Positions 16,544-24,473 of a stretch of DNA of 64,000 nt are shown piece by piece (position 1 is the stretch's first letter; each line of letters begins with the position of its first letter). The translations under genes were made by a program, and so were the position numbers. Origin of the DNA: Phenylobacterium sp. (GTDB taxonomy: Bacteria; Pseudomonadota; Alphaproteobacteria; Caulobacterales; Caulobacteraceae); the NCBI RefSeq assembly GCF_016124325.1, contig NZ_WGNY01000019.1, positions 1 to 64,000 on the forward strand, written 5' to 3'. Below the pieces are notes generated by a model. It saw only the letters and a list, made by a program, of their open reading frames with translations. It ran no database searches and was not told the DNA's origin.

Positions 16544-17431
16544 ATGTCCCTGGTTCCCTTCGACGATCGCGACGGTTGGATCTGGCTCGACGGCCAGTTC
16601 ACGCCCTGGCGCGAGGCGAAGGTGCACGTGCTGACCCACGGCCTGCACTACGCTTCGGCCGTCTTCGAGGGTGAGCGGATGTACGGGGGCGAGATCTTCG
16701 AGCTGACGGCGCATACCGAGCGTCTGTTCAAGTCCGCAGAGATCCTGGACTTCGAAATCCCGTTCACGGTGGCGCAGATCGATCAGGCCTGCAAGGACAC
16801 CTGCGCCAAGAACGGCCTGACCGACGCCTACATCCGCCCGATCGCCTGGCGCGGGACCGAGATGATCGGCGTCTCGGCCCAGAACACCAAGATCCACGTG
16901 GCGATCGCGGTCTGGGACTGGCCGTCGTATTTCTCGCCCGAGGAGAAGGCCAAGGGCATCCGCATGTGCTGGGCCAAGTACAAGCGCCCGAGCCCGGAGA
17001 CCGAGCCGGTCCACGCCAAGGCCACCGGCCTCTACATGATCTGCACCATCTCCAAGCACGCCGCGGAGAAGGACGGCTTCACCGACGCGATGATGCTCGA
17101 CTACCGCGGCTACGTGGCCGAGAGCACCGGCTCGAACGTCTTCTTCGTCAAGGACGGGGTGATCCACACGCCCACGCCCGACTGCTTCCTGAACGGCCTC
17201 ACGCGCCAGACGGTGATCCGGCTGGCCAAGTCCAAGGGCTACGAGGTGGTCGAGCGTCACATCCGCCCCGAGGAGCTTTCCGGCTTCACGGAGTGCTTCG
17301 TGGTCGGCACGGCGGCCGAGGTGACGCCGGTCTCGCAGATCGGCGAGTACAGCTTCACCCCGGGCGCCCTCTCGCTGGGCCTGATGGACGACTACGCGCG
17401 CCTCGTGCGCCGCGAGCTGGTGGCGGCCTAA
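16544..17431 (+). CDS. ilvE: Branched-chain amino acid aminotransferase
   Basis: 295 residues, fold type IV PLP enzyme that transaminates Val, Leu and Ile with 2-oxoglutarate in the cytosol. Motifs: HGLHYASAVFEGERMYGG near the N-terminus and the PLP-lysine region PVHAKATGLYM. Also present are the class IV signature (VAESTGSNVFFVKDG), FLNGLTRQTVIRLAK and the phosphate-binding ECFVVGTAAEVTPV. Length is normal. The Shine-Dalgarno AAAGGAGAA precedes the ATG. It is convergent with the MDR oxidoreductase, with which it overlaps by 4 bp at the stop codons. Confidence 0.96.
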   Translation: MSLVPFDDRDGWIWLDGQFTPWREAKVHVLTHGLHYASAVFEGERMYGGEIFELTAHTERLFKSAEILDFEIPFTVAQIDQACKDTCAKNGLTDAYIRPIAWRGTEMIGVSAQNTKIHVAIAVWDWPSYFSPEEKAKGIRMCWAKYKRPSPETEPVHAKATGLYMICTISKHAAEKDGFTDAMMLDYRGYVAESTGSNVFFVKDGVIHTPTPDCFLNGLTRQTVIRLAKSKGYEVVERHIRPEELSGFTECFVVGTAAEVTPVSQIGEYSFTPGALSLGLMDDYARLVRRELVAA

Positions 17432-18570
17432 AGTCCCTTCGCGGGGTTGATCAGGTATTTCGCGCCCGTGCCCTTGCGGTTGTAGGCGGCCACCACCTTG
17501 GGGTCGAGCGCCTCGGCCAGCGAGATCTCGGCGGTGTAGTGGCTGGCGAAGGTGGTCTTAAGCTCGTCGACCACACGCTGGCGCAGGCGCTGCACGCCCT
17601 CGGCCCCGAGCTTCATCAGGAACGGGGTGAGCAGCCAGCCGCCGATGCCCCAGGCCATGCCGTAGGCGCGCGCCAGCTCGGTCGGGCCGGTGTCGAGGCC
17701 GCCATAGATGTAGACCTGCTTGTGGACGGTCGAACCGTAGCGGCTGTAGGCGCCGGCGGTGCGGTTGGCGGCCGCTTCCATGGCCGTGAGGATCTGGCTC
17801 GCCAGCTTGCCGCCGCCGATGGCGTCGAAGGCGATGGTGGCCCCGGTCTCGGCCAGGGCGTCGATGAGCCGGTCCATGAAGTCGGGCGCGGTGGAGTCGA
17901 GCACGTATTTCGCGCCGATGTCCTTCAGGAGCTTCGCCTGCTCGGCGCTGCGCACGATGTTCACCAGGTCGACGCCGTCCTTCAGGCAGATGCGGTTCAG
18001 CATCTGGCCCAGGTTGGAGGCCGCCGCGGTATGGACGAGCGCCTTATGGCCCTCCTGCCGCATGGTCTCGACCATGCCGAGGGCGGTGAGCGGATTGACG
18101 AAGCACGAGGCGCCGTCCGCCGCCGTCGCATCCGGCCCCAGGGGCAGGACGTCGGCGGCCGAGAGGGTGCGGTACTGGGCGTACATGGCGCCGCCCAGCA
18201 TCGCCACGGTCCTGCCGAGCAGGGCCTGGGCGGCCGGGTCCGGCCCGGCGGCGATCACCTCGCCCGCGCCCTCGTTGCCGACGGGCATGGACTGGTCGAG
18301 GCGGGCGGCCATGGCCTTCATGAAGCGCTCGGGCACCTGGGCCGTCAGGACCGGCCGGCCGTCGGCGCTCGACGCCTTGGCGGTGGAGAGGTCGGCGGGC
18401 CCCAGCAGCAGGCCCAGGTCGGACGGGTTGAGCGGCGAGGCCTCGACCCGCACCAGGACTTCCGAGCCCGTGGGCGGCGCCACCGCCACCTCGGCCAGGC
18501 TCAATTCGAGCGTCCCGTCCGACTTGATGATCGAGCGGAGCTGCAGCCCGCGTTCCGGCAATGCGCCCAT
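17428..18570 (-). CDS. MDR-superfamily oxidoreductase (zinc-binding dehydrogenase-like)
   Basis: 380 residues. A GroES-like N-terminal domain includes VLVRVEASPLNPSDLGLLLG and MPVGNEGAGEVIAAG. A Rossmann domain follows with ALVHTAAASNLGQMLNRI and ATIAFDAIGGGKLASQIL. The structural and catalytic zinc cysteines of alcohol dehydrogenases are not visible, so it is closer to quinone-oxidoreductase or crotonyl-reductase-like members that use NAD(P)H without zinc. The C-terminal half is longer than in QOR. The substrate cannot be predicted. It is convergent with ilvE. The 569 bp upstream (18571-19139) contain no gene. Confidence 0.88.
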   Translation of the reverse strand: MGALPERGLQLRSIIKSDGTLELSLAEVAVAPPTGSEVLVRVEASPLNPSDLGLLLGPADLSTAKASSADGRPVLTAQVPERFMKAMAARLDQSMPVGNEGAGEVIAAGPDPAAQALLGRTVAMLGGAMYAQYRTLSAADVLPLGPDATAADGASCFVNPLTALGMVETMRQEGHKALVHTAAASNLGQMLNRICLKDGVDLVNIVRSAEQAKLLKDIGAKYVLDSTAPDFMDRLIDALAETGATIAFDAIGGGKLASQILTAMEAAANRTAGAYSRYGSTVHKQVYIYGGLDTGPTELARAYGMAWGIGGWLLTPFLMKLGAEGVQRLRQRVVDELKTTFASHYTAEISLAEALDPKVVAAYNRKGTGAKYLINPAKGL

Positions 18571-18650
18571 TCCGTCGCCTCCCTATGTGCTTACGTTGTC
18601 AGGCGAAGCACATGGCGGCTCTGGCGCGCCGCGCCAAGGGGCCCGCGGCA

Positions 18651-18686
18651 GAATTGCGGGGGTCAGATGAATTGCAGGGGCCAGAT
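18651..18686 (+). repeat. Two-copy 18-bp tandem direct repeat
   Basis: Units 18651-18668 and 18669-18686 share 16 of 18 bases (GAATTGC, one variable base, GGGG, a variable base, CAGAT). They lie 80 bp upstream of the MDR gene start and directly before the hairpin at 18694. They could be a direct-repeat regulator site or part of a small RNA. Confidence 0.6.
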
Positions 18687-18693
18687 GCAAGAA

Positions 18694-18727
18694 AGGCGGC
18701 CCTTGCGAGCCGCCTCTGCCGCTTCTT
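18694..18727 (+). terminator. Terminator-like hairpin
   Basis: Perfect 7-bp stem AGGCGGC / GCCGCCT with an 8-nt loop, followed by a pyrimidine-rich tail ending CTTCTTTT. On the plus strand there is no gene immediately upstream, since the MDR gene reads away from here. If real, it ends an unannotated transcript starting between about 18580 and 18690. Confidence 0.4.
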
Positions 18728-19139
18728 TTCAACACCGCACGGGATCCTAGAATCCCGGAAGCGCCGCGGGGCCCCACGCCCCGGCGACCGACTGGATGGC
18801 CGCCGTTCGCAACCTTCATCCCTCAGCCGCCGCCGCGGGGCAACCCCCGGATCGGGCCCGGCGCGGATTCGCCGCGCCCTGTTGCGGAGCCGACACGCCC
18901 TGAAAAGGCCCAATTCCAGGCAAGTCGCGAACACAAGCGGTGGGCATATCTCTCTTCGTCGGCTGGCCCGCATCCGGCCAGGAACCCTGAACAGCCCCCC
19001 CAGCCCTCCCGGTCGGGCGCTAGGCCAGCCGACGCCAACACCCCCCGAAATCCGGACCGAGGACGCGCCCGCGACGGCGCATCTCCCCAACCGCGCCGCG
19101 ACGGCGTAGGTACGGGGCCGCGATTGTCCGGAGACCCCC

Positions 19140-19640
19140 ATGCGCCGCCTCGCCGTCCTCGCCGCCATCCCGGCCCTCGGCCTCAGCGCGTGCGCGACCT
19201 CCGCGCCGACACCCGCGCCCCACTACACCGGCACGCCGCAGGAACAATGGGTCCAGGGCCAGCAGGCCTATCTGGCGTGGAGCGCGGCGCGCCCGGGCTG
19301 GAAGACCACGCCGTCGGGCCTGCAGTACCATCGCGCGAAGGCCGCCAGAGGACCGCATCCCGCGCCCGGCGCGACGGTGACGATCCACTACGTCGGTCGC
19401 TTCATCGACGGGCGGGTGTTCGATTCCTCCCGGGAGCGCGGCGAGCCGGCGACCTTCCCGCTGGATCGCCTGATCAAGGGCTGGCAGGAGGGTGTGCCGA
19501 TGATGCGGGTGGGCGAGACCTGGGACTTCGTGATCCCGGCCGACCTGGCCTACGGCGACCGCGACCGCGCGCCGATCCCGCCCGGAAGCGCGCTGCTCTT
19601 CGAGATCGAACTGATCGCCGTTCCGGACGACGAGGGCTGA
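19140..19640 (+). CDS. FKBP-type peptidyl-prolyl isomerase, lipoprotein
   Basis: 166 residues. The N-terminus is a lipoprotein signal (MRRLAVLAAIPALGLSAC, lipidated Cys at residue 18), so it is anchored in the envelope facing the periplasm. The FKBP domain occupies about residues 60-163: TPSGLQYHRAKAARG, GATVTIHYVGRFIDGRVFDS, FPLDRLIKGWQEGVPMMRVG, and FVIPADLAYGDRDRAPIPPG then LLFEIELIAV. It catalyses proline isomerisation and assists folding of exported proteins. The 51-aa gene follows after 3 bp and is probably co-transcribed. Confidence 0.94.
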   Translation: MRRLAVLAAIPALGLSACATSAPTPAPHYTGTPQEQWVQGQQAYLAWSAARPGWKTTPSGLQYHRAKAARGPHPAPGATVTIHYVGRFIDGRVFDSSRERGEPATFPLDRLIKGWQEGVPMMRVGETWDFVIPADLAYGDRDRAPIPPGSALLFEIELIAVPDDEG

Positions 19641-19643
19641 GTT

Positions 19644-19799
19644 GTGAGCGAACCCGATCCGACGCCCGATTCGACGCCCGATTCGACGGACGAAGCCCGG
19701 GCGCGCCGGTCGCGGTGGATCGGGCGCGCGGTGATCATCGGCTTCGGCCTGTTGCTCCTGGCCTATCTGGCGCCGCTCTTCGTCAGCCTGCTGGGCTGA
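19644..19799 (+). CDS. 51-residue single-pass membrane protein
   Basis: GTG start 3 bp after the FKBP stop. The first 20 residues are acidic and contain a duplicated PDST unit (PTPDSTPDSTDEA). A basic patch (RARRSRW) follows, then one strong membrane helix (AVIIGFGLLLLAYLAPLFV) and a short tail. The positive-inside pattern suggests a cytoplasmic N-terminus. Close spacing implies co-translation with the FKBP lipoprotein. Its last 17 bp overlap the 3' end of the convergent adenylate cyclase. No family is recognised. Confidence 0.6.
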   Translation: MSEPDPTPDSTPDSTDEARARRSRWIGRAVIIGFGLLLLAYLAPLFVSLLG

Positions 19800-20718
19800 G
19801 CTGGCGCAAGGCGCCGCGGGCGAGCGTATAGATCATCTGCGGCTCGCGGCGGCCGCGGACCACGATCCGGTCGACTTCCGACAGGATGGAATCGCGCCAC
19901 ATGTGGTCGGCCGTCGCCTGGCCGACCAGCAGCGAGACGTCGAAGATCTTGCAGAGGCTCTGCAGCCGCGAGGCCACATTCACCGGATCGCCCAGGACGG
20001 AATAGTCGAAGCGCCGCTCGCTGCCGAGGTTGCCCACGACGCATTCGCCGGTGTTCACGCCCACGCCGATCTTGAGGCGCGGCAGGTCGAACGCGTCGGC
20101 GAAGGCGCGGCGGACCTTCAGGTTGATGTCGTCCATCGCCGCGATCATCGCCCGCGCGGCCTCGAGGGCGCGGCGCGGATGCTCCGGGTCTTCGTCGGGC
20201 GCGCCCCAGAAGGCCATCACGCAGTCGCCCATGTACTTGTCGATGGCGCCGCCGTGATCCAGCACGATGTCGGTCATCGGGCCCAGGACGGCGTTGGTCA
20301 GCTGCGCCAGCCGCTGAGGATCGGACTTCAGGGCTTCGGCGAGGGACGTGAAGCCGCGGATGTCGGCGAAGAGCACGGTCACCTCGCGCGTCTCGCCGCC
20401 CAGGCTCAGGCCTTCCGGGTCCGCCATCAGCCGCTCAAGGACGTGCGGCGCGACGTAGTGGGAAAGCGCCTGCTCGATCTGCCGTCCGCGCTGCTGTTCC
20501 GCCTGAAGCCGCGCGACGACGCCGCACGAGCGGCCGGCGGGGCATTTGGCCGGGGCCGCCGCGCAACCCGCGCGACCGCGGGCCGGGCGCGGCGGAGCGA
20601 CGCGACCCTGGCCGGCGGCGAACCATCCGGCCAGACGCGCCACGACACCGAGTTGCCTGGACCTTAGTCGCCTGGGGCCGGCTTGCCTGGGAATGCTGTC
20701 GAAATCGATCGCGGACAC
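19783..20718 (-). CDS. Class III adenylate/guanylate cyclase, no membrane domain seen
   Basis: About 311 residues, with a GTG start at 20718 chosen for the AGGGAG six bases upstream; a GTG at 20733 is the alternative. The cyclase domain (about 100-300) has VTVLFADIRGFTSLAEAL (metal Asp), HGGAIDKYMGDCVMAFWGAP (second Asp) and LKIGVGVNTGECVVGNLGS. FDYSVLGDPVNVASRLQ completes it, so the metal and transition-state residues look complete. The linker (QQRGRQIEQALSHYVAPHVL) is like that after CHASE2 sensor domains, but no CHASE2 or membrane helices precede it. Instead there is a short Arg/Ala-rich region with three cysteines (GCAAAPAKCPAGRSC). It may be a soluble or truncated cyclase. Confidence 0.88.
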   Translation of the reverse strand: MSAIDFDSIPRQAGPRRLRSRQLGVVARLAGWFAAGQGRVAPPRPARGRAGCAAAPAKCPAGRSCGVVARLQAEQQRGRQIEQALSHYVAPHVLERLMADPEGLSLGGETREVTVLFADIRGFTSLAEALKSDPQRLAQLTNAVLGPMTDIVLDHGGAIDKYMGDCVMAFWGAPDEDPEHPRRALEAARAMIAAMDDINLKVRRAFADAFDLPRLKIGVGVNTGECVVGNLGSERRFDYSVLGDPVNVASRLQSLCKIFDVSLLVGQATADHMWRDSILSEVDRIVVRGRREPQMIYTLARGALRQLSPAG

Positions 20719-20881
20719 GGTGCTCTCCCTCACCGCATCCAGACTCTCACGACCGCTACGTGGTTAATATTCCGATCTATCCCCTACGAACATGTCCTGA
20801 GTGGCGAGACGTCGCACGTATAGCGTGTCGCCTGGACCGCCCGGGCCGCGCCGCGTTCCCGCGACGCGGCCTCGGGGCCCG

Positions 20882-21508
20882 TCAGATTGTCGGCGGCGAG
20901 CCGTCGTCGGGTTGCGGCAGGGGCGTGACCGCCGGGCGGTCGGAGGGCAGCGTCGGCGGCGTTTCGGGGATCGCCGCGGGGGCCTGCGTGACGGAGGGCG
21001 TCGAGACCTGCGGGTTGAGCTCGGAGTAGGGCGTCGGCCCGCTCGGGAGCTCGGCTTCGCTCGACGAGGCGTTGACGCCGGTCTCGTCCGCTCCGGCGGC
21101 GCGGGCCGGGGCCTGCCGCTTCGGCGCGGCCTTCGCCGGCGACGGCGCAGGTTGCGGGGTGGTGTCGAGGGCCGCCTGCTCGATCGGCTCGACGGCGGGC
21201 TCCATGGGCGGCGCGATCTGCGCCGTCAGGTCGGGCGGCGTCGGCGCGGGCTCGACGCCGCCAGACGCGAGCTCGGGAACGCTCCGGCTCTCCTGAGTGG
21301 CGTACCACGCCGCCGCGCCGGCGAAGCCGAGGCCGAGCACGACGGCGGCGACCGCGACGAGCGGCGCCGCGTTCGAGCCGCCGGTCTTCCTTCCGCCGGC
21401 CACGCTGCGACGCTTGCGCGTGCGCTCCCAGGCCGGGGTCGAGGCGAAGAGGGGGGAGCCGCCTTCGGGCGACGGCATGGGCGCTTGCCCGTCGGTGTTC
21501 ATGGACAT
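20882..21508 (-). CDS. Single-pass membrane protein with Pro/Ala-rich exported region
   Basis: 208 residues from MSMNTDGQAP, with GGAGG placed 7 bp before the ATG; a second ATG two codons later is also possible. It has a cytoplasmic basic segment (WERTRKRRSVAGGRK), one membrane helix (about 48-68, PLVAVAAVVLGLGFAGAAAW), then 140 residues rich in Pro, Ala, Glu and Thr that are likely disordered. No domain is recognised. The low-complexity tail could span the periplasm, in the manner of TonB-like or anchoring proteins; there is no evidence for a specific role. Confidence 0.65.
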   Translation of the reverse strand: MSMNTDGQAPMPSPEGGSPLFASTPAWERTRKRRSVAGGRKTGGSNAAPLVAVAAVVLGLGFAGAAAWYATQESRSVPELASGGVEPAPTPPDLTAQIAPPMEPAVEPIEQAALDTTPQPAPSPAKAAPKRQAPARAAGADETGVNASSSEAELPSGPTPYSELNPQVSTPSVTQAPAAIPETPPTLPSDRPAVTPLPQPDDGSPPTI

Positions 21509-21662
21509 TTCGCTGCCTCCGCGTGGTGTCGGAGCATCAGAACGGCGTGACGCGAACTGGGTTCCCGAACGTCTCGGGCCAGACGCCCCGCGAACGTGTC
21601 TCCTGATCAGCCCCGCTTGACCGGTGTGACCGGCTCTCGCCAAGGTCATGCCGGGAGGCGCC

Positions 21663-23450
21663 ATGACGTTCAGGGCTCGTATCAAGCGCGACTGGCGGTT
21701 CCTGCGCGGACTGAACCGCACGCTGGGGCGCGTGAAGTCGATCGCGCGGGAAAGCCCCAACCTGATCTGCGACGACCTCCAGGCCGCGGTCGAACGCTGG
21801 CGCGAGCGGCCGGCGATGACCTTCGAAGGGCGCACGGTCACCTATGCCGAGCTGGACGGCATGGCCAACCGCTACGCCCACTGGGCCATCGGGCTCAACC
21901 TGCGTCGCGGCCAGACCGTGGCGCTGTTCATGCCGAACCGACTGGAATATTTCGCGGTCTGGTACGGGCTGTCGAAGGTGGGCGTCGTCACCGCGCTCAT
22001 CAACAACCAGCTCTCGGGGCCGCCGCTGGCCCACTGCCTGAACCTGTCCGGCGCGGCGCATGTGATCGTCGACGCCGAGACCTCGCCCGTGTTCGAGACG
22101 GTGCGCCAGCGTCTGGACAGGCCGATGCACGAATGGGTGCTGGGCCCGGCGCACGGCGACCAGCGCGACCTCGTGCAGGCGCTGAAGAGCTGCAGCCAGC
22201 TCCCGCCCGACCGCGCCGTGCGCGAGGACATGACCGCCGCGGACACCGCGCTGCTGATCTACACGTCCGGCACGACGGGCATGCCCAAGGCGGCGCGCGT
22301 CACCCACATGCGGGCCCAGCTCTACATGCGCGGCTTCGCGGGCGCGACGGGCGCCCGGCTGTCGGACCGCATCTACGTGACGCTGCCGCTCTACCACGCC
22401 ACCGGCGGCCTCTGCGCGCTGGGCGCGGCGCTGCTCAACGGCGGCTCGGTGGTGCTGCGGCGAAAGTTCTCGGCCAGCCACTTCTGGAGCGACGTCGTCG
22501 CCGAGGGCTGTACGATGTTCGTCTACATCGGCGAGCTCTGCCGCTACCTCGTCAACCATGAGCCGGGGCCGGACGAGACCGCCCACAAGATCCGGCTGGC
22601 GTTCGGCAACGGCCTGCGGCCCGACATCTGGCCGGTGATGAAGCAGCGCTTCCGGATCCCCGACATCCTGGAATTCTACGGCTCGACCGAGGGCAACGTC
22701 AGCCTGTTCAACTTCGACGGCAAGGAGGGCGCGATCGGTCGTGCGCCCAAGTGGCTGCGCAAGCGGTTCAACATCCGGCTCATTCAGTTCGACGTCGACC
22801 GCGAGGAGGTGATCCGCGGCCCGAGCGGCCTGTGCGTCGAATGCGGCCCGGGCCAGGTGGGCCAGTGCGTCGGCAAGATCAGCGGCGAAGCCCGGACCGA
22901 ATACACCGGCTATCTCGACCGTCAGGCCTCGGAGAAGAAGATCCTCCGCGACGTCTTCGAGCGCGGCGACGCCTGGTTCGCCACCGGCGACCTGATGAGG
23001 ATGGATGCCGAGGGCTATCTCTATTTCGTCGACCGGATCGGTGACACCTTCCGCTGGAAGGGCGAGAACGTGTCGACCACCGAGGTGGCCGAACGCCTGC
23101 AGGCCTTTGAGGGCGTCGCGCAGGCCACGGTCTACGGCGTGCCGGTCGAAGGCGCCGACGGCCGCGCCGGCATGGCCGCCCTGGTCACGGAAGGCCCTTT
23201 CGACGCCAAGGCCTTCAGCGCCCATGTGGCGCAGGAGCTTCCGTCCTACGCCCAACCGCTCTTCATCCGCGTGCTGCCGGCCATGGATACGACGGGCACG
23301 TTCAAGATCCGCAAGATGGACCTGGTCGCCGACGGCTACGACCCGGCCAAGGTGCGGGGGCCGCTGTTCTTCCACGACCCCAAGCGCGGCTATGTGCGGG
23401 TGACCAAGCTGGTCTACGAGAAGATCACCACGGGCGCGGTGAAACTTTAG
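21663..23450 (+). CDS. Long-chain acyl-CoA synthetase, FATP/ACSVL type
   Basis: 595 residues from MTFRARIKRDW, preceded by GGGAGG; an ATG 15 bp upstream is less well placed. It activates long or very long fatty acids with ATP and CoA. The AMP-binding P-loop is LLIYTSGTTGMPKAARVTH, the form typical of fatty-acid transport proteins. DILEFYGSTEGNVSLFNFDG and the FATP signature TGDLMRMDAEGYLYFVDRIG followed by DTFRWKGENVSTTEVAE are also present. A C-terminal KMDLVADGYDP region carries the late catalytic Lys area. The first 40 residues may associate with the membrane. It probably feeds beta-oxidation or lipid remodelling. Confidence 0.93.
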   Translation: MTFRARIKRDWRFLRGLNRTLGRVKSIARESPNLICDDLQAAVERWRERPAMTFEGRTVTYAELDGMANRYAHWAIGLNLRRGQTVALFMPNRLEYFAVWYGLSKVGVVTALINNQLSGPPLAHCLNLSGAAHVIVDAETSPVFETVRQRLDRPMHEWVLGPAHGDQRDLVQALKSCSQLPPDRAVREDMTAADTALLIYTSGTTGMPKAARVTHMRAQLYMRGFAGATGARLSDRIYVTLPLYHATGGLCALGAALLNGGSVVLRRKFSASHFWSDVVAEGCTMFVYIGELCRYLVNHEPGPDETAHKIRLAFGNGLRPDIWPVMKQRFRIPDILEFYGSTEGNVSLFNFDGKEGAIGRAPKWLRKRFNIRLIQFDVDREEVIRGPSGLCVECGPGQVGQCVGKISGEARTEYTGYLDRQASEKKILRDVFERGDAWFATGDLMRMDAEGYLYFVDRIGDTFRWKGENVSTTEVAERLQAFEGVAQATVYGVPVEGADGRAGMAALVTEGPFDAKAFSAHVAQELPSYAQPLFIRVLPAMDTTGTFKIRKMDLVADGYDPAKVRGPLFFHDPKRGYVRVTKLVYEKITTGAVKL

Positions 23451-23519
23451 GAGCCGATGCGCATCCGCCATGGCGCGCGGCGGCGACTAGGGGACGCAAT
23501 CCCTCTTCAAGGCTCCCTC

Positions 23520-24431
23520 ATGTTCAAGCCCATCGCGGTCCTGGTGGCCGTTCTCGCCTTTACCGCGCCGGCGGCCGCGGCCGACTCCAACCGCCTGTTT
23601 CCCGATTCCAGGGTCGTCGTGCGCGACCGCTTCTCGGACGAGATCGTCGGCGAGGGGCCGGACCTCGTCTTCATCCCCGGGCTCGCGTCGTCGCGGGCGA
23701 CCTGGAGGACCGTGGCCGAGAGCCTGCGGGCGCGCTACCGGCTGCACCTCATCCAGGTGGCGGGCTTCGCGGGCGAGCCGTCCCGCGCCAACGCCGAGGG
23801 CGAGGTGGTCAAGCCGACCGCCGAGGCGATCGCCGACTATCTGCGAGGCGAGAAGCTGACGCCGGCCGTCGTCATCGGCCACTCGCTGGGCGGGACCATG
23901 ACGTTGTACCTCGCCGAGACCCATCCCGAGGTGCTGAAGAAGGCGCTGATCGTCGACGCCCTACCGTTCTTCGGCGTGCTGCAGGGCGGGCCGAGCGTCA
24001 CCGTCGAGCAGATCGAGCCGCGGGCCGCGAAGATGCGCGACGCCATGCTGGCAGCGGCGGAAAAGCCCGCCTCGGCCGAGGCGATCGAACCCCAGATGGC
24101 CCAGATGTCGAAGCTGGCCGACGCGCGCCACATGATCGCCGAGTGGGGCGCCGAGAGCGACCGCAAGGTGGTGGCGCGGGCCATGTACGAGGACCTCACC
24201 CTCGACCTGCGGCCCGGGCTGGCCGCGGTCGGCACGCCCATCGTCCTGCTGTTCCCCGACTATACGCCGGTGGGCATGCCGGCGGGGATGGCGGACCGCG
24301 TCTACCGGGCGGCCTATGCGCCGGCGGCGACGGTGCGCCCGGAGCAGGTCACCGAGTCCGCGCATTTCATCATGATCGACCAGCCGGAGACTTTCGCCGA
24401 CGCCCTGGACGAGTTTCTCGCGCAACACTAG
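23520..24431 (+). CDS. Secreted alpha/beta hydrolase
   Basis: 303 residues from MFKPIAVLVAVLAFTAPAAA, a signal peptide ending AAAA; an earlier in-frame ATG would add 21 Arg-rich residues and is rejected. The alpha/beta fold shows GPDLVFIPGLASSRATW (oxyanion region), nucleophile elbow VIGHSLGGTMTLYL and a C-terminal His in VTESAHFIMIDQPETFAD. LFPDYTPVGMP lies near the acid. The substrate is unknown; similar proteins are esterases or lactonases. It starts 69 bp after the acyl-CoA synthetase and may be co-transcribed. Confidence 0.88.
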   Translation: MFKPIAVLVAVLAFTAPAAAADSNRLFPDSRVVVRDRFSDEIVGEGPDLVFIPGLASSRATWRTVAESLRARYRLHLIQVAGFAGEPSRANAEGEVVKPTAEAIADYLRGEKLTPAVVIGHSLGGTMTLYLAETHPEVLKKALIVDALPFFGVLQGGPSVTVEQIEPRAAKMRDAMLAAAEKPASAEAIEPQMAQMSKLADARHMIAEWGAESDRKVVARAMYEDLTLDLRPGLAAVGTPIVLLFPDYTPVGMPAGMADRVYRAAYAPAATVRPEQVTESAHFIMIDQPETFADALDEFLAQH

Positions 24432-24473
24432 GCGGCGCCGCTAACATCGGCTCATCGCAGCGCAGGTGAGCCG

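Larger units (their letters stand above)
18571..19139. other. Gene-free stretch with short tandem repeat and hairpin
   Basis: No convincing gene is seen on either strand; the open frames here have Arg/Pro/Gly-rich composition typical of non-coding GC-rich DNA. Two features stand out: an 18-bp tandem direct repeat at 18651-18686 (GAATTGCGGGGGTCAGAT then GAATTGCAGGGGCCAGAT) and a terminator-like hairpin just after it. The stretch must contain the promoters of the divergent MDR and FKBP genes. It could also encode a short untranslated RNA ending at the hairpin. Confidence 0.6.

Noticed and set aside
19783-20718. Frameshift removing a CHASE2 domain from the cyclase
   Set aside because: Neighbouring frames upstream contain no membrane helices or CHASE2-like sequence within 150 bp, so a simple frameshift does not explain the short N-terminus.
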